Source: Elysia marginata (taxonomy: Eukaryota > Mollusca > Gastropoda > Plakobranchidae). From it: a stretch of 24,602 nt of DNA. Shown piece by piece: positions 1 through 12,200 of the stretch. The translations under genes and the position numbers were made by a program. The first letter of the stretch is position 1. Every line of letters begins with the position of its first letter. The stretch is from positions 595,680-620,281 of the forward strand of contig BMAT01002135.1 of assembly GCA_019649035.1 (NCBI GenBank), given 5' to 3'. A model generated the notes under the pieces. It was not told where the DNA came from and made no database searches. It was given only the letters and a program-made list of their open reading frames with translations.

Positions 1-148
1 CTATAATTCATGTTTTAAGAAGGTCTACTTTAGAATGCCAGAATTCCTCCTACGCATTATGAAGGGTCATAAAAATAAATAAAAGCTACCAAGTCAATCT
101 AAAAAGAATGTGTAACTTTATATGATTCGTTAAAAAATTGGCATAAAA

Positions 149-362
149 TGCTAAGGATTTTTTTTTCTTAAAATACTCTCATTTTTAGTATCTCCGCTTC
201 TTTTAAGTTGTTGGTTTTGGCACCAACCAGTATATTGACAAATACTACCAAATATTTGTTTTACTTAGTATTTAAAACTTTCAGTATTTGTACAAATCAG
301 CTGAGTCAACAATTCAAAAGTTTTAATTGGTCTGTCTCAGCTGCAGCCGCTGCTAGCTAGTT
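149..362 (+). repeat. Dispersed repeat, left member of an inverted pair
   Basis: This stretch matches the reverse complement of 22346-22551 with scattered differences. Shared words are GCTAAGGA, AGTTGTTGGTTTTGG, CAATTCAAAAGTTTTAA and GCTAGCTAG. The family is not recognised. It ends close to the start of repeat family copy A. Confidence 0.75.
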
Positions 363-663
363 AACTGACTTAGCACTAACCTGTTAGCTCCTGAAGTGCT
401 CTGAGTCCATGTTTAGGCTTTGATGTAAGAAAACTACAAGTAATGCATCGATCTAATCTTTTGGCTTTGACTTTGAGCCGGTTGAGTTCCGCCGCCATAT
501 CCAAAAAGTCGGCATCGGAGGTAGCTTTCTTTCAACTCAAATTTTCACACCCTCTTCCTACCCATTCAGATGCCTGGTAACGGGAACTAACCTCTAAGTC
601 TTTGATCACCATATTGGGCATACAGGGAAAATATCGCCCTGCTTTGCCGCCCCATGCTTTGAA

Positions 664-675
664 GGGGGGGGGGGG
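664..675. repeat. Poly-G run
   Basis: Twelve consecutive G residues lie inside copy A, at the place where copies B and C have a shorter G-rich stretch. It marks the internal deletion junction region. Confidence 0.9.
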
Positions 676-1502
676 TGGTTGAAGGAGCAGCATTTGAATC
701 GCAGCGCGTTCAGGTTCATTGACTTCACAAAGTTGTTAGTAGACTGTTACATTTTAAAGGACATCTGGACTGATCTGCAAATATTACAAAAGGGAGATCG
801 CCAATCTGAAACGCATGATCCATGAAGATGCTGACCTCTGACTCTTAAGTCCAACTGAGCAAGTGTTAGTACCGGTTACTTGCGGTGGGGGCAGTAGGAT
901 AACTGAAGAAAAGTATACGGTCACAGTTACAAACTTTTAATTCAATTATTAGAAAAAATTGAAGTTCGAATCTATTTGGCGCACAGCTACTATCCATATA
1001 GTTATTTGTTTATTGATGCTTAGCGATGCAGTAATTCAAAGCTTTGGCATGGCATTCGAGAATTTTCAATAACCCTTGAAAGAAGAAAAAACGATCGTTA
1101 AATAGAAAAACATTTGAGGGCAGGGCATTCGATGTAGAAAATAGAGAATTAGAGCTCAGTTCACATTGATGCGGCTTTAAAAAAATTCGTAACCACTAGA
1201 ACGCTTTACATATTATACTAGATCATCTGTTGAATTTAATTTTTTAAAAATTTTGACTCAAACAATCATATCTATAAGGGATGCTTAGCTTCGAATAATA
1301 ATACTACCTGTTCACGAAATCGTGCGGTTTAATCATGATTGATGTTATACGACTGTGAGCTTAGAAGAACATATATTTTTGTGAAAATTCACACTATAGC
1401 GAGCTCTTCTACTTATTATTCTAAGTCTAACAAGCAGCGCTTTTTAGAGAAATCTAATCAAACAAGCCCTCCAGTACTAAGGAATCAAGCAGCGGCGAGG
1501 CG

Positions 1503-1641
1503 CTTACTGCACTTCGGTTGTCATCCCAGCGAGATTTTCAGCCGGTCTCTGACAATCGAAGTGCAGTGAGGCGCTTACTACGCTTCGGTTGTCATCTCGG
1601 CCAGTTTTTCTGCCGGTCTCTGACAATCAAAGTGCAGTGAC
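1503..1641 (+). repeat. Tandem pair of 68-bp hairpins inside copy A
   Basis: Hairpin 1 is 1503-1570 with 21-base arms pairing at 19 of 21 positions. Hairpin 2 is 1574-1641 with weaker arms (about 15 of 21). They repeat with a 71-base period. The arm core is TGACAATCGAAGTGCAGT. The same arrangement and spacing occurs in copy C. Confidence 0.85.
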
Positions 1642-1869
1642 CGCGCTATTATGCAATCTAATAGGGCTACAATACTGTAACTTGGTGTGAGAAAACTAGA
1701 GGTCTAGGGGATTCAATTGATGTAAGGTACAGAATTCGTGCATTATAACAAGTGGCGTTATTGTGGCAAAACTAGCGCGCAGGTAAGGAGTGGATGTACT
1801 GCACTTCGATTGGCAGGGGCAGCACAGTACCGGTACAATTAGCTTATCTAGTTTTATCCTGTTCAAAGT

Positions 1870-3612
1870 TGTTAAGAAAAAACGCTTTCAAGCCAAGAAC
1901 CAATGTATACTAGATAAAGATGGTAATACATGTATACTATCACTGAACCTGAAGAAATACTAAAGACACTATTCAGTGCCCTTCAGATGAAAATGAAAAG
2001 CTAAGGCCAGAAGAACTTCTTGTCAATGCTGAGACTGAACCTCTGCCATTGCTTGATAATGATAAGGTTAAGGCTGCAGTCAGGGAACTTAAAAGCAGAA
2101 AAGCACCAGGCTTAGACGGAATCCCAGGAGAGGTTCTAAAATTTGTTGGAGAGAGTGGTTTGAAAGCAATACACCACCTGTGCTGCAAAATTTGGGAAAC
2201 CTGTCAATGGCCAACAGACTGGAAATCACAAGAATTTGTAATGCTGCATGAAGGAGGAAATATCAAAGATTGCAGTAATTACAGAACTATAGCTCTCATC
2301 AGCCACTCAAGTAAAGTCTTGCTGATTATCATACCAGGTACTCAATAGACTGAAATCCAAAATAGAGCAAGAGTTATCTGATTGCCAAGCTGGCTACCGC
2401 ATTAATCGTGGCACAATAGATATGTTGTTTGTACTTCAAATCCTTACAGAGAAAGTAAGAAATTCTGACAAAGAGATGTACATCACTTTTATTGTCTATA
2501 CTGACTATAGTAAAGCTTTCGACAGTGTAAAGCACAATCACCTGTTTAAGGCCATGGATCTCATGGGTTTCCCAAAACACCTAATTAAACTCATTGCATG
2601 GCTATATTCTGGCCAAAGAGCAACTTTACGATGGGACGATAAAAAATGTGAGTTCTTCAATATTACAAAGGGAGTAAGACAGGGTTGCATACTATCGCCT
2701 CATCTGTTCAACATCTATACAGAGCAAATCATGCGAGAGGCAGACATTGACCAGTTGATGGGAGTAAACATAAACAGAAGAAATCTTACAAACTTGCAAT
2801 ATGCAGATGACACTGCCCTTATGTCTGACAATATAACAAGTATGAGAAGAATTTTGCATCGGGTTGATGAATCTGGTAAAAAGGCTGGACTTAAGTTGAA
2901 TGCAAAGAAAACGAAAGTTATGCAATTAAAGCCTGAAAACTCCTCACTTTATGATGTCAAGATAGACCAAACAGTCCTAGAAAATGTAGAAGATTTTAAA
3001 TATTTAGGTTCTGTGAAAACCATTGATGGTTCATGTTCCAAAGACATCAAGATGAGAATAGGAATGGCAAAGAAGAAAATGATCGAATTGAATAATGTAT
3101 GGAAAGATCATAACATTCCCATTGAATTAAAACTAAAATTGCTAAAATGTCTAATATGGCCAGTCATGATGTACGGTACGGGTGTGAGGCATGGTCTCAG
3201 AAAAAAAAAAAACGATGACAAAAGAATTGAGGCTGCCGAAATGTGGTTCTACAGACGAATCCTGAGAGTCAAGTGGACAGACAAAAGAACTAATGAGAGC
3301 GTCCTGAAAGAACTAAAAGTAAAAACAGAAAGAACCTTAATTAATTTGATCAATGCTAGAAAGCTTAAGTATGTTGGTCATGCTCTTCGCAACCATAGAA
3401 CATCGCTTATGAAAACTGTGTGTGAGGGAAGGCTTGATGGCAGAAGAAGGAAGGGAAGACCACCAATGTCACTTTTAACCAACTTGACAACGGCCTGTGG
3501 TTTAAGTTTGCATCAAATCGTCCAGAAAAGTCAGGACAGAGCTGGGTGGCAGCAGAGGGTGAGATCGTCCATTGCTACGGCCAACACTGCATCCGGTGCC
3601 GCCGACAGGTGA
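1870..3612 (+). pseudogene. 5'-truncated, frameshifted non-LTR retrotransposon reverse transcriptase
   Basis: RT homology runs from about 1870 to a stop at 3612. KAPGLDGIP (fingers) lies near 2101-2127, YTDYSKAFDSV (motif A, catalytic Asp at 2503) follows, then GVRQGCILSP (motif B) and QYADD (motif C, YADD at 2800-2811), the thumb word YLGS, and a C-terminal WTDKRTNESVL plus RRRKGRPP tail. At least two frame changes break it: one between 1930 and 1985, another near 2334. No endonuclease domain is present, so the element is truncated at its 5' end. The catalytic core from 2422 is open for 396 codons. RTE-like affinity is likely but the clade is not resolved. It would have reverse-transcribed its own RNA at a nicked target. 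Confidence 0.92.
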
Positions 3613-6269
3613 GACTTATATCGACATGCTTTCTGAAATTAATATTATATTGATAAATCAAAATATCAATAAATGAAATACACACTAACACAGCCAAAGA
3701 GCACACTTTGAAAGTTAAATGGCAATTTAGTCATTAATTATTTACACCCAATTTTAAGTTTTTATGCCTGATTATTTCCCTTGATCCTTTTTTCAAGAAA
3801 AATGAGCTTGGGGGGGCACTTGATTTGCTGGCTTGTAAGTCTTTCTTACAAATAATGAAAATAATATGTTTGGAAAGGCAGTATGGTGCTTTTTGCTTTT
3901 ATTTTCTCAACCTTTTGCTTCAAACCGACGTCTCTTTTTTTCAATTCTTTCAGAAGTCAACATGTTGATAAAGCAAAAAAAAGGCAGTAAAAAAAGTTGA
4001 TACAGTAGAAACTGTTAAGTAACTATAAAGAAGATAAAAACCAACTGCAAATCACATTGATGTATAACAATGTGCCTAAACTATAATAATATTACACTCT
4101 GCATCTTGCAACAGCCATCATTGATAATGATATCTTTGGACTGCCTATATTATTATATGTAAAAATATCAGATATATTGCTGGAAAAAACATACATTCAA
4201 TCATTTAAACATTCATCTTGATAATCTTTGCCAAGTTTAAGCTCATATCTATAATAGTTTCCAACTTAAAAAAATCAGCGTTTTCTGCATTTGATACCCA
4301 CTGCAAATGTGCAGTATATAGATGCATGAATTATATGTCGTGCATTCACTGAAAATGAATTGGATGCCTCAATTCTAACATTCAAAGCCGTTGCTGTTGT
4401 GAACAAGATATTTTTCTAAGCTTACTAACAGTAACAATGAAATTTTCAGAAAACTATCACTATTTTGTGGGAAGATATTAAAAATGTTGTTGGTCAAAAT
4501 ATAGAGAAAAAGAGGGAAAATGAGACTTTAGTTAAATGATGTTTTCTAAAAAAAAAAAAAAAAAAGAATTTCCAACTTCCGACTCATTCACCCTGGATGC
4601 GAGAAATATATATAGGTACAATTGCATATATGGAATTTATGAGACAAAAATACCATGAGTTCATTAATTTTATGAATGAGCAGAATTCTGGAGAACTTAC
4701 AGGTTTGCCTTTAAAGTTACTCCTTGAAGTTAAGTACAGAGTACAAAAGCCAATCAAAGGCCCCAGCAACTCATAAAGTATAAGGATTATAACATGAATC
4801 AAATAAAAAACTGTTCTAGAATGCCCCCTGTATTGCGCCATCACAAAAAAGGGTATATTTGGAATCAGCAAATAAAATTTACAATACAGTGGCATCAAAT
4901 CAACACAAATCCAGAAAATTAAAAAAAAAACAATTAGTTCATAGAATACTCTTGTATTGTAATCAATTTTAGCCTTCTTTAAGATAAATAAAATGATTTT
5001 AAGTTTGATTGCACATATCTGTCGGTATATATCAAATCTTTTTGCTTAATATACAAAGTAAATAACTTGAAAATAATGAAAACAAAAGTGTTAATATAAG
5101 TATAATCAGTTTTACTGTACATGTATTTGGTGAGGGATTTAGAATTCCCATAAAAAAATAAATCAAAATTTAAACGTCAGAGGCCTGGTCTACATAACTA
5201 CAACTTTGAGCAGAAAAATGAGAGGGAGAAAGAAAAAAAAAGATTATGTAAAGTGCTGCCAACTACTAAAGCCTAAATTTTTTTCTTTATATAACATACA
5301 GAACTTGAACATCTTTAAAATGACTTTTTCATAACAAGGGCAATTAAAACTAAAAACATATATTTTTGCCAGCCAGTATTTTCATGACCTATTGTGCATT
5401 GGGACAAAAGGTTAATAATATTTTTGCTATGACGCACTTCTATCATAAATGTAAAGGGCTTACGAGATGTTAAAACATCAAAGCATAGACTCTAGTCAAG
5501 AGAGCTGTGACCAAAGGAATTTAGTGTTTGGCCTTCTAGTTTTTAATTATAAAAATAGGTTTGCCTGGACATTTTTATCTACAATTCAAGTCCTAATTTA
5601 CTGCAATGATTCTAGTTCAAAGATAATCTTTGCATCTAAAATCTGCTAGAGCTAAATCTTGACAAGGTTTGAGTTGACAATGAAGAATTTCAAAACGCAT
5701 TGATTAACACTAACAGTACCGGAAGTTTACTTTGTTTCAAACTGGTTTCACAATTATATACCGGTACTAATCAGGAACAGCAATATGGTGGTACCATCTG
5801 TGAAACTACAATGAAAATAGCAAGGGGAGTTCTCTTACCGTTCAAGGCTCTCTAGACCAGAGACTGCACTAAGTTAGATGTGTCTAATGTCTGACGCCTA
5901 AGTAAACTAAAAGGCCTGTAGCTGCTCACACAACAAGAAGCTGGGTCATGACACAGGTAGGCCTATCTATTAATGGGCTTTTGGTCATTGTACTAGCTTT
6001 TGATTGGTCAGGGAACATGTTGTGAAAATACTTTTTCAGGGATATTTGTTTGATCCAAACTGTACTCAGATTAAAGGTTTTATATTTTTTTAGAATGCAC
6101 ACAAATAATTTGATTTTTTTTTTTGATAATTCAAAATCAAATTTTCAATCTCATGCAGTGGTTATAAATATTCAATACTCATAGTTCAAAATTCCTGATA
6201 ATTTCAAGTTAAATTTTGATTCCACAGAGTTGGAATTAACCATACTGGGCTAAATTTTTCCGTACAAAC
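3613..6269. other. AT-rich region downstream of TMEM104; no gene recognised
   Basis: Many A and T homopolymers occur here, including a run of A at about 4549-4565. Short open frames have no protein-like composition. It probably contains the TMEM104 3' UTR at its upper end and non-coding 3' sequence of the reverse transcriptase element at its lower end, but neither limit is visible. Confidence 0.6.
6180..6255 (+). repeat. Short dispersed repeat, copy 1 of 3
   Basis: The series GATAATTTCAAGTTAAATTTT, then TTCCACAGAGTT and CATACTGG, matches 8160-8240 and 13440-13535. It sits just beyond the TMEM104 stop codon. Family unknown. Confidence 0.6.
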
Positions 6270-6792
6270 TCATACAATGTGATTCACAGTCACAAACACA
6301 ACTGCTATAAATGTCCATGTGAAAGTAAGAACTATCCAGCCTGTGTGTGAGAAGGGAGACCTGTGTTGATAACCTCCCGATATAGCCACAAAATCCTTAC
6401 GAGCTAAATATACCAAGGCAGCAGGAATAACATATTGAATGCCGGCGCCTGCATATGAGCCAGTGATTCCAACTAAGACCTCAACCTGGTTTGTGCTCAG
6501 GGCCACAACGACTGGAGGCAACAGAGCCAGCAGAGGGCAAACAACTCTTGTAACGGCAGCAGGTACCCTGGCATGGCCATTTGATCTTGCCATGGCAAAC
6601 ATGGCTCCCAAGTTGTTGCGAAGTGTGATTGCAATGATGGGGAAGTTTGTGGAAAGGGTAAAAACTGGAAACAAAACCAAGAAATACTGTATGGGCTTCA
6701 CCGAGGTCAACCCGTCACAACCATGAGGTTTGAAGTTTAGTGTATATAAATCTTCAATGCCTCCATTTGCAATGGCAAATACGGCAGTCATG
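6270..6792 (-). CDS. TMEM104: TMEM104 coding exon 11 (C-terminal half and stop)
   Basis: The acceptor is CTCCACAG, and the open frame runs 174 codons to the stop at 6272-6270. It contains EDLYTLNF, FPVFTLSTNFPIIAITLRNN, VRVVCPLLALLPPVVVAL-type helices, VEVLVGITGSYAGAGIQYVI and HRSPFSHTGW, ending in a last helix and a short tail. No frameshift or stop interrupts it. Confidence 0.96.
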
Positions 6793-9189
6793 CTGTGGAG
6801 ACAATATACATAGAGTCAGGTAGAAAACAAAAATAAGAACATTTATATTGGATATAACTATGCTTTAAAAAAAAAACTGCAGGTACTTATAAAAATTACC
6901 CCTTTTTTCTGCCTTCAAGCTGATGATATAGAAAACATTTTTTACAATTACATTTTTTTAAGATGACATTGATATACTCACTCCATCAAATCTGCATGTG
7001 TTTATGAATAAGATCAAGCCTTTTGAAAAAAAAACTATTGTATTTATATTTTATGCTTCAATAAGTTTTGAAAAGAAACACATATTCAATCTAAAATTAA
7101 GACAGCATAAGTCTCCACCCATACTTACCTAAGTACCAGATAAAAGACCAGGATTGTACTATAGTCACCAAGCAGCACACCATAAAGTTTGGACTTGTTC
7201 CTGATTGGTGTCACCATGGATGGAAGTGAGTGATGACACATAAAGCTATACACACACACACCAAACAGAGAAGGCACGCCAGAGATGTCAGCCACCTGTG
7301 GTTGCCCTTTGCCCTCTCCTCTCCCCAGGCGCAAACATGCCAGTGCAATCATGATAAAAAATGCTGCAAGTCAAAACATAAACAAGAAACATTAACTAAT
7401 GAATACAAAAGAGAAAATCTGGGGATAAAAAGGGATTTTTCCAGACAATCCTTACAATAAAACCCACTAGGAAAGAGATAAATGAGATTGGTGAAAAATT
7501 ATTAAGGGCAACGTTTGTTACCGTACTTTCATACTGTACTTAAACTGGTGGTGAAGACATTTTTTTATTTACTTATTCATTTAGTATATATTTGTAAAAG
7601 GGCTATTTGCCATCTTATAAAAAATGCTCTAGGCGCAACAACTTTTGAGATAAATATTAAAAAAGAAAAGTTTTTGGCCTTAAAAAAAAACCAGTATCGG
7701 TATGTTAAAAAAATAATTAATTACCATAAATTATGTGAAAAAAGTAAATTTTATATGAAAAAAATTAATAAAACAATAAAAAAATTATTTGAAACAAATA
7801 AAAAAACAGCTAGATTACAGGTGTACAAGGAAGCCTTCAGTATAATAAGTTATAAATGAAAAAAAATTGACAAATCTAAAAAAAAAATTCATTTAGGAAA
7901 AACGTGAAATAGTATTGCAAACTGAAGGAATGGAAAGGAATGGAAAGTTTTAATTGATTTTAAGAATAAGATATGGGATGAGCTAACATGACAAGCCAAA
8001 ACTTGGTCAACTAGATTTGGTAATAAAGCAGTGATGCATTTCTATGATTTTCCAGGTATCAAAAGGTTAACAGTTGAGTCGATATAATCTGAATCTGGCT
8101 AATTTAAAAATTGCTTATTTCAAACTATAAATATAATACTGATTTTCTGTTGCTGATGTTTATTAATGATAATTCAAAGTTAAATTTTGTTCCCACAGGG
8201 TTCAAAATACCCAACTGGATTGTACATGTATCATAGAGCCTAAATCAAGGGTAAACATGCACTTAAAGTGGAAAAATAATTTTACAACCACAAAAACAAA
8301 CAAAAAAGAAAGAATAGTAAACCCATTCTGCTGATGACATTAATTCTTTAATGATCAGATTTAAGTGAATGAATGAAAAAATCTTTTGAAAAATTATAAG
8401 AAACACATGATTCAATCCTTGAGTGAAGAGTTCATAACAAAGCACATTGGACTAATTACTTGTTACTTTAGTTAGATCATGGGCCTACTGTCAATGCACA
8501 CACACACAGAGGAGGGGGGGGGAAGGAGAGAGAGAGAGAGATATCCATCAAACAACTTATTGCAATCAATATGTTACATGTACATAGGTCTTTTCATAGA
8601 CAGTGATACTAACCTAGCCATCTGGTCAGGGATGTAAAAAGTTGCATGTACTTGGTCTTTTGCACATTGAAGAAGGTAAAAGGACCCAAGAGTAAAAAAA
8701 AGACCACCTAAACAGAAAGAGAAATAAAAAAATTTTTGCTTATACAAAAAATTTATGACCAATTAAAGAAAAAAAAATTCAAATTGATTTATGGACAGTT
8801 CTAATGGGCTTGGTTCCCAAAAATTGAAACATGTAAAACTATTTTTTTAATTTTCTCTCAATCTTTTTCTTCCAATTTCAAATCTAGACAAAAATTGACT
8901 GGATTAAAAATCAACTTAGGTGACATTGAGTTGAGTGGAGATGCCTATGGATCGCAAGTGATTTTTAGAATGAAGGCTTCCCACAGGCTTGAATTTGATA
9001 TAACGAAAAGCCAAAGGAGCAAACAAGGAAGGCAATCCTTTGCAGAGTGCAGTCAGTGCTATCACAACACTCAAGTGTCATAAAAATAACAACAGCAATA
9101 CAATGACTATGAAAAATATTAAAAACTGACTATGGTAATATGAAAAAATATGGCAAGATCGATTTCAAAACAATTAAGTATAGGCTAAA

Positions 9190-9220
<31 letters not shown>

Positions 9221-12200
9221 CTTTATTCATCTTTTTTCAAGAAATTTGTTTTACAGACGTGGTCATAATTAATTTAGAAATAACATCAAATGGGCATATT
9301 CAGCATAAAAAACTGGTCATTAGCAATAATGCATTTATACTGTTAAAAACTTCTCATTTTTTCATTCAAACTCTTACTCTTCTTCTTCTCTTAATCAAGT
9401 CCCTCTCCACTCCATGCATCATGATTATCATACTAAAAATTTAAACAAAATCGTATTTAAGGTTTTCAAACAGGCAGAAAATAAAATAACTTTGTAAAGA
9501 AAAATATCAAAATCTGTGTATACTGATATAACATATGTTTACTTATTATATACTGTTTCTATTTACAGTTATGCATCTGATGTAAAAATTTACAGCTAGG
9601 AATTTGTATAAAACTTTTGTTATAAAAAGATAGATTCATAAATATAAAATTCGTAAAAACTTGCATTTATTTTGTTACCATGGTAAAAAAGTAGAAGTGA
9701 ATGTATTATAAATGTAAATATGAATGTAAAGTGAATCTGATTAATATTCAGGTACAGGTTCATGTAAAAGGTGTGTACAAAATCACAGATTCGAGTTGAA
9801 AAATCTGACACTAGATGGTAGGAAAGATCTTTTGTGTCTTTCAGTTTTTGTTCTTAATGATATTAGACGCTTACTACTCGTGCGATAAGATTTTTTAACG
9901 CAGTTATGCAGCGGGTGGGTTTCGTCTTCTATAATGCTTTGAAGTTTTTGAATGCATCTTTTATGATAATGGTTCATGATTAAGTCGTTGCTAAGAGGGT
10001 GTGTCAGCTTGTTCGTCCGCTTTATGATTTTGTCCAATTGCATTCTGTCTGACTCTAGACAAGACAGAATGCAATTGGACAAAATCATAAAGCGGACGAA
10101 CAAGCTGACACACCCTCTTAGCAACGACTTAATCATGAACCATTATCATAAAAGATGCATTCAAAACTGCCTAGTCCTTGGTCTGATTCAGGATATATAT
10201 AAGCAACCGACTTGTTGACTCATTCTATGTCAGACTCATAGACTGGAAGGCCCCAGACCAAGGAATTTTCCCAGTAAATTTGAAATAAAGGGTTTCCACA
10301 GATCCGCAAAAGATTTTCATCACTAGATAATGTTACATAAATTGAATGACATCTGTGTCTCTCGTACTTTATTCTTTAAGTCTGGGGAATATTTTGTGGG
10401 AAGGTACTACAGTAAAACTCAGTAATAACGAGAACTCATGTTTTTTCTTGAACTCTCGTTATAGCAGGGGTTCTCGTTATTCCCATTAAAGGGTTTAAAG
10501 AGGCCATTCCAGTACAACTACAAGGGTTTACAGAGGTTTCACATAGAAGGGGGCCCGGTAAGAAGTGCCCTACTAGTACTAAATTTTACTAAGTAAGCCC
10601 TACTTATGTACACTCAATCATGACTCATGAGAGGCAATGTGGGTAGACCTATGGTGTGTGGCTATATGTGGGCCGATAGGCAATAAAATTACGGCAACGT
10701 TACTCTCAGTCTCAAGCTCTTCAGTTCGATCAGTTTCACCGCGCGTGGAGGGGGAGGGAGGTGAGACTGAGACTGCGAGAGGAGCAGTATTTTGCGCCAC
10801 TGAAAAGGGACCGGTAGGGTGGCATTGGTATCCACAGAGGCACAGACCTCCATGCTCAGCTTGTGAAATACAAAGGGCATCGTACGTACACACACACACA
10901 TACACAAGACAAGTGCGGTCGGTGGCAGCAATGGTCACTTGGTTCGCGAGCGCAAGTGCGAGAGATCTACAGGCCTACAGTGTAGACAGACAGAGAGAGA
11001 GAAAGAGAAAGAGAGAGGGTGGTGGTGGTGGAGCGGAGGGGGTTGGGGAGGACAGAAGAAGTTTAATGGGTAGAAATTTGTGTGTTTAGGCCTGTGGTTT
11101 TTGTACTGTATGTAAAATTGTAATGCGTGTCCATTACGGCACTAGCCTAGGCCTACAGCATAGAGTTCTAGGCTTCAATGTACTTTGCTAGATTTTGGTT
11201 TGGACTTCGAATGTTGCAACTGCAAGGCCTCTGCCACTCTCTCAGCCGCCTCATCGTGCTGGGTTTCTGAACACTCTGTTCTCATTATTACCGAGATTTT
11301 TCTGGCTAAGCTGACTTAGGTTCTCGTTATTCCCAAAATAAATTATAGGGCTCAAATAGAGAGAAAAACGGGGATTTTTATATCTCTCTTTATACCAACA
11401 GTTCTCGTTATTCTTGTTCTCGTTAAAAATGGGTACCACTGTAGAACTTACCTATGGGGAAAAGAGAAAAAAAAAAGACTTTTGAAATCAATTTTTACTC
11501 AAATGATACATGTATTGAATTTGATTTGGACTGGTCAAGAGGCACATTATCATGCCTTTTAATGTACAAAGTTGCAACATCCAGTTCAATTGTTTAAAAT
11601 ATTTCTATTAAAAATTGTGGCACCTCAGATAAAAAATATTCAATCCCTGCCACAGTGCCAGACTGACAACTTTGTCTTAAATTGTGTCCACATTGTTCAC
11701 AGTGTTAACAATGTAACATAATTTTACTGCCTACGCAAGAAATGATAACCAACTTTGGAAGCTATGCCAGGAAAGTCTAAATGTCAAACTTAGAATTAGA
11801 TGGTATTTGTTTGTATAGTAATTAAAAATATATTCTATACCTTTAGAGGAGAGGCACCTACAACAAGAACTGATGGAAAAACAACAAAAAAAGCCCTTAA
11901 ACAACTCACGACAAAAATCCTGTATGCATCCATCCTGGTTATCGCTGACTCCTCTGACCAACAAGGATCGCTCTCTGATTTACTGCCATTGCAGGAGAAA
12001 TTTTGCGGTTCGTATGTGCTGGAGATGAACATAGACATATGACATAAAGTTTCAAAAGATAAGAGAGACCTCATATTTATTGGCCAATAATTTGAGCTCT
12101 TTATATACTTTATCCGTGATAAAAGTCAAATGAGACAGGTATACAGTGGACCAAGAACCTTGAACTCAACAAACCATTTCATTGAATGAACTGAAAAAAG

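Larger units (their letters stand above)
395..1735 (+). repeat. Interspersed repeat family, copy A
   Basis: It aligns with copy C (23217-24535) in the same orientation, from CATGT.TAG.CTTTGATGT at the left to AACTTGGTGTG.GAAAACTAGAG at the right. Copy A lacks about 370 bases of the middle, joined at a CATG shared by both sides, and from about 950 to 1490 has unrelated sequence where C has its 24170-24310 part. No coding capacity is seen. Class is unknown; it is probably a non-autonomous transposon. Confidence 0.75.
7364..8613 (-). other. TMEM104 intron 9
   Basis: The intron contains the second copy of the short dispersed repeat (8050-8240) and a CA then GA simple repeat at 8496-8541. A 114-codon plus-strand open frame at 7515-7859 is a Lys/Ile-rich product of AT-rich sequence and is not regarded as a gene. 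Confidence 0.8.
8708..11909 (-). other. TMEM104 intron 8, transposon-rich
   Basis: The longest intron, about 3.2 kb. It holds a minus-strand LINE 3' end, a perfect 105-bp inverted repeat and a pogo-like element, described separately. The stretch 8708-9188 has nothing recognisable beyond AT-rich sequence. Confidence 0.85.

Noticed and set aside
6439-6726. 95-codon plus-strand open frame
   Set aside because: Shadow of TMEM104 exon 11 on the opposite strand.
7515-7859. 114-codon plus-strand open frame
   Set aside because: Lys/Ile/Asn-rich product of AT-rich intron sequence, antisense to TMEM104 and with no recognisable motif.
10175-10264. 11-bp inverted repeat TCCTTGGTCTG / CAGACCAAGGA
   Set aside because: Exact but short, with a 68-base loop and no duplication; could be chance or part of the sequence beside the large palindrome.
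10637-11089. 150-codon plus-strand open frame
   Set aside because: Low-complexity Arg/Glu/Gly and Ser stretches from simple repeats inside a transposon; an overlapping minus-strand frame is just as open.
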